A DNA stretch of 64,000 nt from Imperialibacter sp040222815 (GCF_040222815.1 NZ_JAVKCH010000018.1:1-64000); one strand, 5' to 3'; numbered from the stretch's first letter, positions 41,128 through 49,562 are shown. A program made the numbers and translations. The notes: generated by a model from the sequence alone, not told the origin.

Positions 41128-41198
41128 GAGCTATATTTTTCTATTTATAGCTCAATATATACCTATTTTATGAGCTATAAAAATTCTCTTATTGCTCA
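41127..41198 (-). promoter_or_regulatory. Two phased inverted repeats before the fic gene
   Basis: TGAGCTATA (41127-41135) and TATAGCTCA (41146-41154) form an inverted repeat with a 10-base spacer. The same arrangement recurs at TGAGCTATA (41171-41179) and TATTGCTCA (41190-41198, one mismatch), with the same 10-base spacer. The two pairs are 44 bases apart, about four helical turns. The first begins at the fic start codon. Confidence 0.75.
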
Positions 41199-41241
41199 TA
41201 CAGATATAACGAGTAAGTCTAGGTTTGACTGATTGAGGAAA

Positions 41242-41880
41242 CTAAACAGTAATAAGCTTCTCCCGGATAGCCTTTACGACGAGTTCCACTGGTGTCTTCA
41301 CGTTCATCTTCTTCAGGATATTTTTTCGATGGGCGTGAATGGTATGAGGGCTTAGGTGCAGTTCCTCTCCAATTTCCTCTGTCGACATGCCTTTTGCTAT
41401 AAATCGGATAACCCCGATTTCTCTTTCAGAAAGCTGGTTTCCGGAAAGCTGGTCGTCGGGCGCATTTACTGGCAGGAAAGCTTCCATCACTTTGTTACAA
41501 ACGAATTTCTCCTGATGAACTGCAGCTTCAAGGGCCGCCAAAACCTCCCGCAGGCTACAGTTTTTGGTGATGATGCCAATGGAGCCCAATTTGATCAGTG
41601 GCTTTAAGTCTCCCTGATCGATGCGAGGAACAAGTAGGAGAGGGTATACTTGAGGGTTGTCGGTAAGCACTTTTAAGAGACTCGCTGGATCCAGGTCTTT
41701 CACCCCATATGGGTTGACTATAAGGATGCCGGATCGAAAATTTTTCAGGACGTTGCTCAATGCAACACGGCTCTTGGCCGTTTCTACCTGTACGGTTTCA
41801 AAAGCTTGATGCACCAGGTATAACAAGCCGGCGACGGACAACTCATGTGTATCAGCTACGATTATGTTAGGTGCAGACAT
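41242..41880 (-). CDS. LuxR-type regulator with degenerate receiver
   Basis: This 212-residue protein has the layout of NarL/LuxR response regulators. The C-terminal helix-turn-helix is intact (LSEREIGVIRFIAKGMSTEE, then LHLSPHTIHAHRKNILKKMN). In the receiver the acceptor aspartate is replaced by N56 (ILIVNPYG) and the switch threonine by proline (LLLVPRI). The lysine (IITKNC) and D10 remain. It is therefore probably active without phosphorylation, or controlled by another signal. No histidine kinase gene is adjacent. Confidence 0.88.
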   Translation of the reverse strand: MSAPNIIVADTHELSVAGLLYLVHQAFETVQVETAKSRVALSNVLKNFRSGILIVNPYGVKDLDPASLLKVLTDNPQVYPLLLVPRIDQGDLKPLIKLGSIGIITKNCSLREVLAALEAAVHQEKFVCNKVMEAFLPVNAPDDQLSGNQLSEREIGVIRFIAKGMSTEEIGEELHLSPHTIHAHRKNILKKMNVKTPVELVVKAIREKLITV

Positions 41881-42007
41881 CAGGCATTTTATCCTCAGTC
41901 TGCAAATAACAGCAAGTCCCTTGAGAAATTAAAGTTTATTTAGACTAAATATAAATAATTGATTTAACAGGCCGATTTTCAGGATGAAGTTACAGCACCA
42001 ATCCAGT

Positions 42008-42229
42008 CTATTTGCTCGTCATTCTGTAGGTAAGGGCGCCCGAAGGACATTTTTTCACCTGCTCAATAATTTCTTCAGTTGTTCCGCCATCAGGCTTTAT
42101 CCAGGGACGCTCCTTGTAATTAAACACTCCAGGCAAACCTCTCCAGCATTTTTCCGAGTGCTGGCACTTTTCAGCCTGCCAAATGATGGCTACCTCTCCG
42201 TTATTGTACTCTTTTATGTTGTCGGCCAT
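42008..42229 (-). CDS. Small (4Fe-4S)-type ferredoxin-like protein (Fer4_19)
   Basis: This 73-residue protein matches the divergent 4Fe-4S mono-cluster domain: IIWQAEKCQHSEKCWRGLPG with two cysteines (CxxxxxC), KERPWIKPDGGTTEEIIEQV, and a late cysteine in KKCPSGALTYRM. It lies 6 bases after the OsmC gene in an operon of redox and acetyltransferase genes. The proteins of this family commonly travel with OsmC and GNAT genes in Bacteroidota. Confidence 0.87.
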   Translation of the reverse strand: MADNIKEYNNGEVAIIWQAEKCQHSEKCWRGLPGVFNYKERPWIKPDGGTTEEIIEQVKKCPSGALTYRMTSK

Positions 42230-42235
42230 ATCAGT

Positions 42236-42619
42236 TTAGTTAATTTCTGTGTCTATTGGGTTAGCTTTTGAGAGCATTTTGTGAATGGGGCAGCTATTGG
42301 CCACGGCAGTAAGCCGGGGTAGCTGCTCCTGGGTGTAGCCAGCCAGCACTACCTTTCTCCTGAAGGTGCCCACGCCATCAACCGTTTCATACACTACGTT
42401 CACTGATTCAACAGACGCCTCCCACCCTTTGTGCTGAATATACATCTGCAACGTGATAGTGGTGCAGGCAGCAAGGCTTGCACAAACAAACTCTGAGGGC
42501 GTAGGGGCGGTATCTCCTCCTCCTTTGTCTTCGGGTTCATCGAGCAATACTTCGTGCTGGCGGATTTTTGCGCTCACCTGAAAATTTGCGCCGTTTGGGG
42601 TTGCTGTTGCTTCTGCCAT
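42236..42619 (-). CDS. OsmC-family peroxidase-like protein
   Basis: This 127-residue protein has the OsmC/Ohr fold: LLDEPEDKGGGDTAPTPSEF, then the first active cysteine in VCASLAACTTITLQMYIQHK and the second in NSCPIHKMLSKANPID. Two redox cysteines (in LAAC and NSC) are present. It should detoxify organic hydroperoxides or similar compounds in the cytoplasm. It lies between a GNAT gene and the ferredoxin-like gene, with gaps of 5 and 6 bases. Confidence 0.9.
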   Translation of the reverse strand: MAEATATPNGANFQVSAKIRQHEVLLDEPEDKGGGDTAPTPSEFVCASLAACTTITLQMYIQHKGWEASVESVNVVYETVDGVGTFRRKVVLAGYTQEQLPRLTAVANSCPIHKMLSKANPIDTEIN

Positions 42620-42624
42620 GGGTG

Positions 42625-42939
42625 TTATTTGAATCTTGCTTTGTTTGTTTCATTCATCAGATCATGATACTCGTGGTGCTTTTTCAAAAACGCCACCACG
42701 AACGGACAAAGTGGCACCAGCTCCTGGCCCTCCGTTCTGATCATGTCCAGTGCTTCTTTTACAATCTTGCTGGCCACTCCTTTTCCTCTCAATGACGGAT
42801 CTACCTCCGTATGAATAAGGAACATTTGATTGGTTGATTTCTTGAATGTGTATTCTATCACAGACAGAACACCATCAATCTCTAACTCAAACCTCTTTTT
42901 GTCGGGGTTATTGATAGTCCTACAAGCGTCCATGTTCAT
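42625..42939 (-). CDS. GNAT-type (YidJ/Gcn5-like) N-acetyltransferase, second copy
   Basis: This 104-residue minimal GNAT protein has a core motif A (HTEVDPSLRGKGVASKIVKE) followed by LVPLCPFVVAFLKKH. These one-domain acetyltransferases bind acetyl-CoA through the RGKGVA loop. It overlaps the end of the preceding GNAT gene by four bases and resembles it clearly, indicating tandem duplication. Confidence 0.87.
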   Translation of the reverse strand: MNMDACRTINNPDKKRFELEIDGVLSVIEYTFKKSTNQMFLIHTEVDPSLRGKGVASKIVKEALDMIRTEGQELVPLCPFVVAFLKKHHEYHDLMNETNKARFK

Positions 42940-43217
42940 AACACGTCTCTTAATTCGGGGTTCTTATCAAATACGGACCTGGCAAAAGGGCAAAGAGGGA
43001 TGATGCTTATCTTCTTTGCTCTGGCATAAGCTACGGCGCTCTCTACCATTAGCCTACCTGCACCCTCGCCACGCAATTCGCCACCCACTTCGGTGTGGTC
43101 AATAATGATACGATCTGTGCCAGCTTTGCTGTAGGTCATCTCGGCCACCTTGCGACCTTCCGATTCTATGTAGAATGATCCTTTTGAGTCTTCTTTCCGT
43201 TGTTTTACCTCTAGCAT
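42936..43217 (-). CDS. GNAT-type (YidJ/Gcn5-like) N-acetyltransferase, first copy
   Basis: This 93-residue protein has the minimal GNAT core: IIDHTEVGGELRGEGAGRLM, then VESAVAYARAKKISIIPLCP and FARSVFDKN. It is a paralogue of the neighbour downstream, and shares the IPLCPFA/VPLCPFV segment. It is the first gene of the four-gene group ending in the ferredoxin-like gene. A terminator separates it from the pirin gene. Confidence 0.87.
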   Translation of the reverse strand: MLEVKQRKEDSKGSFYIESEGRKVAEMTYSKAGTDRIIIDHTEVGGELRGEGAGRLMVESAVAYARAKKISIIPLCPFARSVFDKNPELRDVL

Positions 43218-43231
43218 GGTTGTAAGATATT

Positions 43232-43260
43232 AAAAAGGCTGACAGATCAATCTGCCAGCC
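43232..43260 (-). terminator. Terminator after the pirin gene
   Basis: On the - strand GGCTGGCAGAT (43260-43250), a TG centre and ATCTGTCAGCC (one mispair) are followed by TTTTTA. It starts 10 bases after the pirin stop. Confidence 0.82.
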
Positions 43261-43270
43261 ATCACTTCGT

Positions 43271-43981
43271 TTAATTCATAGGTACTTCCATTAACAGCAC
43301 TTCAGCATTGGTGGAGGCGGTTAGCTTGCTGTGGTCAGCTTCCCATACGCCGAAGCCATCTCTTCTGCCCAGTTTCTGTCCGTCCACTTCTACGTCGCCT
43401 TCCAGAATAAAGTAGTAAAGGCCATTGCCTTTTCCTTTCACCTCATAGTCGAGCGACTTGCCGGCGTCAAGCTTGGTCATGCTAAACCAGGCATTTTGGT
43501 GTACCCACACACCCTCATCATCCGCATTGGGCGACAACACCTGCTGCCATGCATTGTGTTTTTTGTCAGCGTCCAGGGTGATCTGGTCATAGCGGGGTGT
43601 CACATCCTTTTTGTTGGGGAACATCCATATTTGAAGGAATTTCACCTCTTTGTCTTTGTGGAAGTTCTTCTCACTATGATAGATGCCTGTGCCGGCACTC
43701 AGTACCTGCACATCTCCCTGCCTGATCACCTGTTTGTTGCCCATGCTGTCCTGATGCTCAAGGTCTCCTGACAATGGAATGGAGATGATTTCCATATTGT
43801 CGTGAGGGTGAGTGCCAAAGCCCATGCTGCCGCTTACTGTATCATCATTCAATACCCTCAGCACGCCAAAATGTACCCTTTCAGGGTTGTAGTATTGGGC
43901 AAAACTGAACGTATGATAAGAGTTTAACCAACCGTGGTTGGCGTGGCCTCTGGTGTTTGCCTGATGCAAAACGGTTTTCAT
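43271..43981 (-). CDS. Pirin-family bicupin
   Basis: This 236-residue protein has the pirin layout: NHGWLNSYHTFSFAQYYNPE near the N-terminus, then FGVLRVLNDDTVSGSMGFGT, and the metal site HPHDNMEIISI (His residues of HPHDNME) with a later H in GTGIYHSE and E in SGDLEHQD. Related proteins are quercetinases or act in stress responses. The C-terminal cupin is degenerate, as usual. It is transcribed separately from the GNAT group by a terminator. Confidence 0.92.
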   Translation of the reverse strand: MKTVLHQANTRGHANHGWLNSYHTFSFAQYYNPERVHFGVLRVLNDDTVSGSMGFGTHPHDNMEIISIPLSGDLEHQDSMGNKQVIRQGDVQVLSAGTGIYHSEKNFHKDKEVKFLQIWMFPNKKDVTPRYDQITLDADKKHNAWQQVLSPNADDEGVWVHQNAWFSMTKLDAGKSLDYEVKGKGNGLYYFILEGDVEVDGQKLGRRDGFGVWEADHSKLTASTNAEVLLMEVPMN

Positions 43982-44095
43982 TTTCTGTTCTCCTTTCTGA
44001 GCTGAAGTTAGAGAAAAATCCTCTGTTACATCAACTCAAGATTAGTTTATATGTATGTACATGTAAATACGAGCTTCACCAAAAAATGTTGTTTT

Positions 44096-44122
44096 TAATA
44101 TCGTTTTAATTTGAGGCTTAAT
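44096..44122 (+). promoter_or_regulatory. Phased TAAT repeats before the first response regulator
   Basis: TAAT cores occur at 44096, 44107 and 44119, i.e. spaced 11 and 12 bases. The spacing and core match the arrays at 46275-46318 and 49497-49562. They lie 105-130 bases before the GTG start of the regulator gene and would fit autoregulation by an OmpR-type protein. Confidence 0.5.
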
Positions 44123-44226
44123 CCTTTTTCATATCTCTGTATTATCATGAGTTTTTGTGGAATAATGGCGTTAGTACGTGTACTTTAGATTCACTAAGGT
44201 GTAATACCGAACAAAAGACGAATAGT

Positions 44227-44904
44227 GTGAACATACTACTGGTAGAAGACGAAGCAAAGGTGGCATCATTTATCAAGCAGGGGCTTGAAGAGCAGGGCTA
44301 TGTGGTTGACCTGGCTACTGACGGGCAAATGGGGCTAACCTTATTTCTAAAGGGGTCTTACGACGTCGCAGTTCTGGATGTGATAGTCCCCTTTATCAGT
44401 GGGGTAGAACTTTGTCGGGCGATAAAGAACAATAAACCTTCACTGCCGGTAATCATGCTCACTGCGCTGGGTACCACCGAAGACAAAGTCAATGGTTTTG
44501 AGGCTGGTGCCGACGACTACCTGGTCAAGCCCTTTGAATTCAAGGAATTGCTGCTGCGGCTCAAAGCACTTACCCGCAGAAGTCAGAGAGAGGAAGTAGT
44601 CTCACATGTGTTGACAGTGGCCGACTTGACCCTTGATCTTGATAAAAAAGTGGCTCATCGGGGAAATAGACAAATAGACCTGACGGCGAAGGAATTTGGA
44701 TTACTCGAATACCTGATGAGGAATAAAGGCAGAGTAGTGTCGAAGATCGATATTTCGGAGAAAGTGTGGGACATTGATTTTGACACCGGCACCAACGTAG
44801 TGGAAGTATATATCAATATCCTGAGGAAAAAGATAGACAGGGACTTTGAGGACAAGCTCATCCATACCCGGATAGGGATGGGGTATATTTTTGAAAAAGC
44901 CTAA
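44227..44904 (+). CDS. OmpR-family response regulator (system 1)
   Basis: This 225-residue regulator has an intact receiver (N-terminal NILLVEDEAK, acceptor D51 in VLDVIVPF, LTALG, and K in YLVKPFEFKE) and a winged-helix DNA-binding domain (LTAKEFGLLEYLMRNKGRVV, then TNVVEVYINILRKKID). GTG 44227 is chosen, giving the usual MNILLVEDE start; the frame stays open to a TTG at 44155. It overlaps the kinase start by one base, so translation is coupled. Confidence 0.95.
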   Translation: MNILLVEDEAKVASFIKQGLEEQGYVVDLATDGQMGLTLFLKGSYDVAVLDVIVPFISGVELCRAIKNNKPSLPVIMLTALGTTEDKVNGFEAGADDYLVKPFEFKELLLRLKALTRRSQREEVVSHVLTVADLTLDLDKKVAHRGNRQIDLTAKEFGLLEYLMRNKGRVVSKIDISEKVWDIDFDTGTNVVEVYINILRKKIDRDFEDKLIHTRIGMGYIFEKA

Positions 44905-46277
44905 TGCAAATCAGGGACAAGCTCACCTTCCTTTTTTTGTTGATAGTGGCGCTGATCATGGGCGCTTCTTCCCTGGCGATCTATTACTTATCGGCTCAGT
45001 ATCGCAAGCAAGAGTTTTATGAAAGGATAGAGAACAAAGCCAGAAATGTGGCCAAACTGCTTATTGAAGTAGAGGAGGTGGACGCAGAGCTGCTGCGGAA
45101 GATTGAGGAAAACAACCCGGTGAGTCTGCCAAATGAAGAAATAACTATTTTCGACTACCAAAACCAGGTGCTTTATAGCTCTGAGGGAGAGCAAACGGTA
45201 GCCGTAAATGAGCCACTGCTTAACCGGATAAGGCTGGAAGGAGAGGTAAGGTTTGTGTTCGGAAACCAGGAGGTGCTCGGCGTACTTTTTACTGATCAGT
45301 ACGATAGAGTGGTAGTGGTTGCTTCGGCCACCGATATTTTTGGTTACCGAAAATTGGACAACCTGCGGAATGTGCTTTTCATTGTTTTTGGAGCAGGCTT
45401 ACTCTTTACTTTCATATCAGGACGGATTTTTGCCCAACGTACGCTAAGTCCCATTTCCCGGGTAATTGCTCAGGTCGATGCCATTGGTATAAGTAATCTG
45501 AGCAGCCGGGTGGACGAGGGAAACCAAACGGATGAACTGGCTCACCTGGCTGGCACATTCAATGAAATGCTCGACAGGCTGGAAGAGGCCTTCAAACTTC
45601 AGAAGAACTTCATTGCGAATGCCTCGCATGAGTTGCGAACGCCGCTTACGGCCATCACAGGCCAGCTTGAAGTGACCTTACTAAGCGATAGAACTGCCGA
45701 AGATTATAAACGCACTGTAAATTCTGTTCTTGATGACATTAAGAGCCTGAATTATCTGTCTAACAGGCTGCTGCTGCTGGCACAGGCGAGCTCTGAGAGT
45801 GTTGAAAGCTCCTTTGGTTCTATAAGGGTGGATGAGCTTCTCTGGCAAAGCGCTGGTGAGCTGCAGAAAAGAAACCCTTCGTACAAGGTGGCAATATCGT
45901 TTAACGAAGATTTGGAAGATGATCAGCTGACCATCGTAGGCAATGAACAATTGATAAAGACTGCCTTGCTCAACCTGATGGACAATGGGTGCAAATACTC
46001 TGACCCTCATGAAGTGCAAGTTAGTGTTGAACCAGACAAGGGACAGCTAGTGCTGACTTTCCGGGATTTTGGCATCGGAATAGACGAAGAAGAACAGGAG
46101 CTGATTTTCGAGCCTTTCCACCGGGGAAGCAATGCCCAAAACATCAAAGGCCACGGCATAGGACTGTCGCTGGTGCAAAGAATAGTGAAACTGCACGAGG
46201 GTACCCTGACACTTATGTCAAAAAAGGGCAAGGGCAGCACTTTTACCCTAACGCTTCCGGTTAAGAAAAAAATTTAA
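44904..46277 (+). CDS. Sensor histidine kinase (system 1)
   Basis: This 457-residue membrane kinase has two transmembrane helices (about 9-29 and 155-175) around a periplasmic sensor domain of about 125 residues, a HAMP domain, the H box with H242 (IANASHELRTPLTAITGQLE), and an ATPase domain with N box (LLNLMDNGCKYSD), G1 (DFGIGID) and G2 (GHGIGLSLVQ). It is the partner of the preceding regulator. The sensed signal is unknown. Confidence 0.95.
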   Translation: MQIRDKLTFLFLLIVALIMGASSLAIYYLSAQYRKQEFYERIENKARNVAKLLIEVEEVDAELLRKIEENNPVSLPNEEITIFDYQNQVLYSSEGEQTVAVNEPLLNRIRLEGEVRFVFGNQEVLGVLFTDQYDRVVVVASATDIFGYRKLDNLRNVLFIVFGAGLLFTFISGRIFAQRTLSPISRVIAQVDAIGISNLSSRVDEGNQTDELAHLAGTFNEMLDRLEEAFKLQKNFIANASHELRTPLTAITGQLEVTLLSDRTAEDYKRTVNSVLDDIKSLNYLSNRLLLLAQASSESVESSFGSIRVDELLWQSAGELQKRNPSYKVAISFNEDLEDDQLTIVGNEQLIKTALLNLMDNGCKYSDPHEVQVSVEPDKGQLVLTFRDFGIGIDEEEQELIFEPFHRGSNAQNIKGHGIGLSLVQRIVKLHEGTLTLMSKKGKGSTFTLTLPVKKKI

Positions 46278-46318
46278 TGCCATTTTAATCTCGCACTAAT
46301 AGGGCCTTTAGGTGACCG
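46275..46318 (+). promoter_or_regulatory. Four 11-base-phased repeats before the coiled-coil gene
   Basis: The 11-base units TAATGCCATTT, TAATCTCGCAC, TAATAGGGCCT and TTAGGTGACCG follow each other from 46275 without a gap. The first overlaps the kinase stop codon. They match the unit and period of the array at 49497-49562. Direct repeats of 11 bases are typical for OmpR/PhoB-family binding. Confidence 0.65.
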
Positions 46319-46348
46319 TCGTACAATTGTATCATAAACATCAAAAGT

Positions 46349-47242
46349 ATGAGCGAGTCATCATCAACATCGAGAATTAAAGTCACAGCTTATGTAATAG
46401 CCGGGCTTTTGTTTGTAAGCCTTTTTATTGGCGCCCACTATATCACCCTGAATAAGGAGGCGGTCGCCAGTCTTAACGAGGAGAAGCTTAAATCTGAAGC
46501 ATTGCTTTCAGAGAAACTTCAACTTCAGAAAGAGATTGATAAGTTTAAAAAAGAGATAGCCTCTCTGACAGGCAAAAACACCAATCTTGATCATCTCCTG
46601 GCTCAGGCGAACGATAACCTGGCTGAGAAGGAAGCCCAACTAAGCCAGATTAAACGGAGCAATGGTTCTATAGCAGAGCTGAACAGGCAAATAGCTGAGT
46701 TGAAAGCTTTGAAATCAGGTCTCGATTCGCAAATTGCCAGCCTTAACGGAGAAATTAACAAGCTTCGGGATGAAAACGGCAACCTGAGAAAAGAGAACGC
46801 CAATGCCAATGCCATGATTGCTCAGTTGGAAATGGACAACAAAGTCCTTACTGAAAACATGGGTCTCCTTACCGCTTTGACCGAGGATAACCTTGTGCTT
46901 GTTACCAAAAAGAATGAAAAATTAACGGTAAGAGCTAAGAAAGCCAAGAAAATTAACTTTGTGTTCGACGTGCCACAGAGTGCGCTTGGTGGCCTTGAGT
47001 TCAAAGTAGTGTCTCCTGGTTCAAAAGTTTATTCCAAAGCTGATGGCACTGTTTCACATCACCTCTTGCAGGGAGATGGAAATCCTGTCGCAAGCCTTGG
47101 AGTTTATCCGGGCCAGTTTGAGATGGTTCAAAGGGTAGAGATGGTTTTTACTCCTAAGGAAAAATTGACAACCGGAATTTACAAGATCGAGGTGTATAAC
47201 AAAGGTACTAAGCTGGGTCGTATGCAGGTGAAGCTGGATTGA
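46349..47242 (+). CDS. Membrane-anchored coiled-coil protein, unknown function
   Basis: This 297-residue protein has one N-terminal membrane helix (about 12-31), a long coiled coil (about 35-175; e.g. LNRQIAELKALKSGLDSQIA) with heptad leucines and isoleucines, and a C-terminal beta-rich domain (about 185-297; INFVFDVPQSALGGLEFKVV, then GIYKIEVYNKGTKLGRMQVK). It should be anchored in the inner membrane with the rest outside. It follows an 11-base-phased array and stands between two two-component systems, so it is probably an output or accessory of one of them. I do not recognise a family. Confidence 0.85.
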   Translation: MSESSSTSRIKVTAYVIAGLLFVSLFIGAHYITLNKEAVASLNEEKLKSEALLSEKLQLQKEIDKFKKEIASLTGKNTNLDHLLAQANDNLAEKEAQLSQIKRSNGSIAELNRQIAELKALKSGLDSQIASLNGEINKLRDENGNLRKENANANAMIAQLEMDNKVLTENMGLLTALTEDNLVLVTKKNEKLTVRAKKAKKINFVFDVPQSALGGLEFKVVSPGSKVYSKADGTVSHHLLQGDGNPVASLGVYPGQFEMVQRVEMVFTPKEKLTTGIYKIEVYNKGTKLGRMQVKLD

Positions 47243-47287
47243 CCCGAGAAAGATAATATAGGTTGATTAGGTTAGGTTCCTGATTGA

Positions 47288-47321
47288 AAAGCGCCGGGTT
47301 TCCCAGCGCTTTCTTTTTTTT
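47288..47321 (+). terminator. Terminator after the coiled-coil gene
   Basis: AAAGCGCCGGG (47288-47298), a TTT loop and CCCAGCGCTTT (47302-47312, one mispair) are followed by CTTTTTTTT-like tail to 47321. Confidence 0.88.
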
Positions 47322-47436
47322 AACAGTGTCTTGAGTTGCCAGTGAAATTGTTGAGGGCGAAGGTTGTTCAAACTTTTTTGGCTATTTGACAGTTTTTATA
47401 TCTTGTTTGAAGTTCCTGTATTGATTATACCATCAA

Positions 47437-48117
47437 ATGAATATTCTATTAATAGAAGACGAGCCAAGTGTGATTTCGCTTATTCAGAGAAGCTTTTCTT
47501 CCTCCGGCTATAACACGAGCGTAGCTATGGATGGAAAAACCGGTCTCCAAATGGCGTTGAATAATGATTTTGACTTGATTATATTGGATTTGATGATACC
47601 TGTTTTGAGTGGCATGGAAGTTTGTAAAAATTTCAGAAAAAAGAATTCGCATACGCCACTGTTGATGCTTACGGCACTCAGTACCACCGAAAATATTGTG
47701 GCTGGACTTGATGGAGGAGCCGACGACTACATGACTAAACCCTTTAAACTTGCCGAACTGAATGCCCGTGTGCGGACGCTAACACGTCGACCTGGTGCTC
47801 GGCCTGACGAAGGAGACAAGTTGATATTTTCTGACATTGAGCTGGACAGGGCTACAAAAATAGTGACCCGGGCAGGAAAAAAAATATCCCTGACGGCCAC
47901 CGAATTTCGGCTACTCGAATTCCTTCTCGCTAATAGGAATAGGGTACTGTCCCGAATGGAAATTCTTGAAAACGTGTGGGATATTAATTTCAATTTGGGC
48001 ACCAATGTAGTCGACGTATATATCAACTATTTACGAAAAAAAATTGATGCAAATAGTGACAATAAGATCATCCATACGGTGTTCGGAATGGGTTATGTCA
48101 TGAGGAGCGAAGAATGA
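47437..48117 (+). CDS. OmpR-family response regulator (system 2)
   Basis: This 226-residue regulator is a paralogue of the one at 44.2 kb. The receiver has N-terminal NILLIEDEPS, acceptor D51 (IILDLMIP), LTALS and K in YMTKPFKLAE. The winged helix contains LTATEFRLLEFLLANRNRVL, and VWDINFNLGTNVVDVYINYL. Its start overlaps no earlier gene. The kinase start overlaps its stop by four bases (ATGA), so the pair is coupled. Confidence 0.95.
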   Translation: MNILLIEDEPSVISLIQRSFSSSGYNTSVAMDGKTGLQMALNNDFDLIILDLMIPVLSGMEVCKNFRKKNSHTPLLMLTALSTTENIVAGLDGGADDYMTKPFKLAELNARVRTLTRRPGARPDEGDKLIFSDIELDRATKIVTRAGKKISLTATEFRLLEFLLANRNRVLSRMEILENVWDINFNLGTNVVDVYINYLRKKIDANSDNKIIHTVFGMGYVMRSEE

Positions 48118-49499
48118 GCATTCATAATAAGATATCACTGATAGTTACGGGTATTACCGGAGCGATAATTCTTTTACTGAGCATCTTCATTTATATTTTT
48201 TCGGAGAGGAGCACCTTCGAGATGTTTTTTCACCGACTGGAAGTAAGGGCGGCCATCATTGGACACGCCTACCTGGAAGATGATGAGAGCAATGCCGCAA
48301 TCTATCATACAGTCAAGGAAAGGCATCTTAAAAACCTGCCCGACGAAGATCACTACATTATTGAGTTTGCAGACGATGGTTCGGGGATGAAACTGGCACA
48401 AAAGCCAAACCTGCCGTTGGACGACCTTTTTTACCAGGAGCTTTTACGAGAAGGCAGAGTGCGTCATTTTTCTAATAACGTCTTTTACGTTGGAGAGCTC
48501 ATCAATGAGGGGGGGAAAGACATTGTGGTGGTTTCCGAAGCGGTGGACACGCTTGGAATGGAAGAACTTGCTTACCTGAAAAAGCTATTACTGTTCGGCT
48601 TCTTCGGAAGTATCATCGTTGCCTATTCTTTGGGTAGAGTTTTCTCAAATCAAATATTTAAGCCAGTAAGGGAGATTATTGATAAGGTGAAGGGGATCAG
48701 TGTTTACAATTTAAATGAACGCCTTGAGGACACCAAAAGTGATGATGTTGTAGCAGACCTTACGCATACATTTAACGACATGCTTATTCGTCTGCAAATG
48801 ACATTCGAGATGCAAAACAATTTTATCAGTAACGCTTCGCACGAATTCAAAACACCGCTGACCATCATTGCTGGAGAAGCGGAACTTGGTCAGGATGAGG
48901 GCGAGCTTTCTGATAGCATGAGGCAGTCTCTTGAGGTCATTACCTATGAAGCAGAAAAACTTAAGGAGTTGATAGATGGGATGCTGGCCATTGCTCAAAC
49001 GGGCTTTGACGGCGTAAAACAACATTGGGGTGAAGTTCGGCTTGACGAAATCATCCTTTCGGTGAAGAATACGATTAACAAAATTCATTTTAATAATAAA
49101 GTAGAGGTAGACTTTGGAGGTCTGCCTGCCGACAATAGCAAATTGTGTTTGGAAGGTAATGGTACCTTGCTGAGGGTTGCGTTGAGCAATATCGTTATGA
49201 ACGCATGTAAGTATTCTGATAATAACAAGGTGAGAATTAGGGTGACTACGGACGACAGGCGGATATATGTTCAGGTGAGTGATCAGGGTATTGGGATTCC
49301 CGAGCATGACTTACCACAGGTATTTGTGCCGTTTTTCAGGGCATCAAATACACATAAATATCAGGGACATGGTGTTGGTCTTCCGCTCGCCAACAACATT
49401 ATAAGGATGCACAAAGGCCATGTAAATGTAAAAAGCAAAGAAGGGCAGGGCACCACTGTCATAGCCTATTTCCCCCATTTAATGGAAGCAGCACTCTAA
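48114..49499 (+). CDS. Sensor histidine kinase (system 2)
   Basis: This 461-residue kinase has two membrane helices around a periplasmic domain of about 130 residues, a HAMP domain, the H box with H243 (ISNASHEFKTPLTIIAGEAE) and an ATPase domain (IVMNACKYSDNN, DQGIGIPEHD, GHGVGLPLANN). It is related to the kinase at 44.9 kb. The periplasmic domain has a conserved hydrophobic-acidic pattern (NLPDEDHYIIEFADDGSGMK) shared with the other. Its stop codon lies inside the following repeat array. Confidence 0.95.
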   Translation: MSIHNKISLIVTGITGAIILLLSIFIYIFSERSTFEMFFHRLEVRAAIIGHAYLEDDESNAAIYHTVKERHLKNLPDEDHYIIEFADDGSGMKLAQKPNLPLDDLFYQELLREGRVRHFSNNVFYVGELINEGGKDIVVVSEAVDTLGMEELAYLKKLLLFGFFGSIIVAYSLGRVFSNQIFKPVREIIDKVKGISVYNLNERLEDTKSDDVVADLTHTFNDMLIRLQMTFEMQNNFISNASHEFKTPLTIIAGEAELGQDEGELSDSMRQSLEVITYEAEKLKELIDGMLAIAQTGFDGVKQHWGEVRLDEIILSVKNTINKIHFNNKVEVDFGGLPADNSKLCLEGNGTLLRVALSNIVMNACKYSDNNKVRIRVTTDDRRIYVQVSDQGIGIPEHDLPQVFVPFFRASNTHKYQGHGVGLPLANNIIRMHKGHVNVKSKEGQGTTVIAYFPHLMEAAL

Positions 49500-49562
49500 T
49501 CACATTCTAATAGTGTTCTTAGCAGATTGTAATCTGAATCTTAGCACATCTTAATTCTTCAA
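49497..49562 (+). promoter_or_regulatory. Six 11-base-phased repeats before the UspA-like gene
   Basis: Six consecutive 11-base units run from 49497 to 49562: TAATCACATTC, TAATAGTGTTC, TTAGCAGATTG, TAATCTGAATC, TTAGCACATCT and TAATTCTTCAA. The T-W-A-K core recurs at exactly 11 bases. This is the longest of three such arrays in the two-component region and is 28 bases upstream of the UspA-like gene. It is read as a multi-site for an OmpR-type regulator. Confidence 0.72.

Noticed and set aside
48711..49307. A 198-codon frame on the - strand inside the second kinase
   Set aside because: The kinase frame has all catalytic motifs, and the mirror frame has no recognisable feature.
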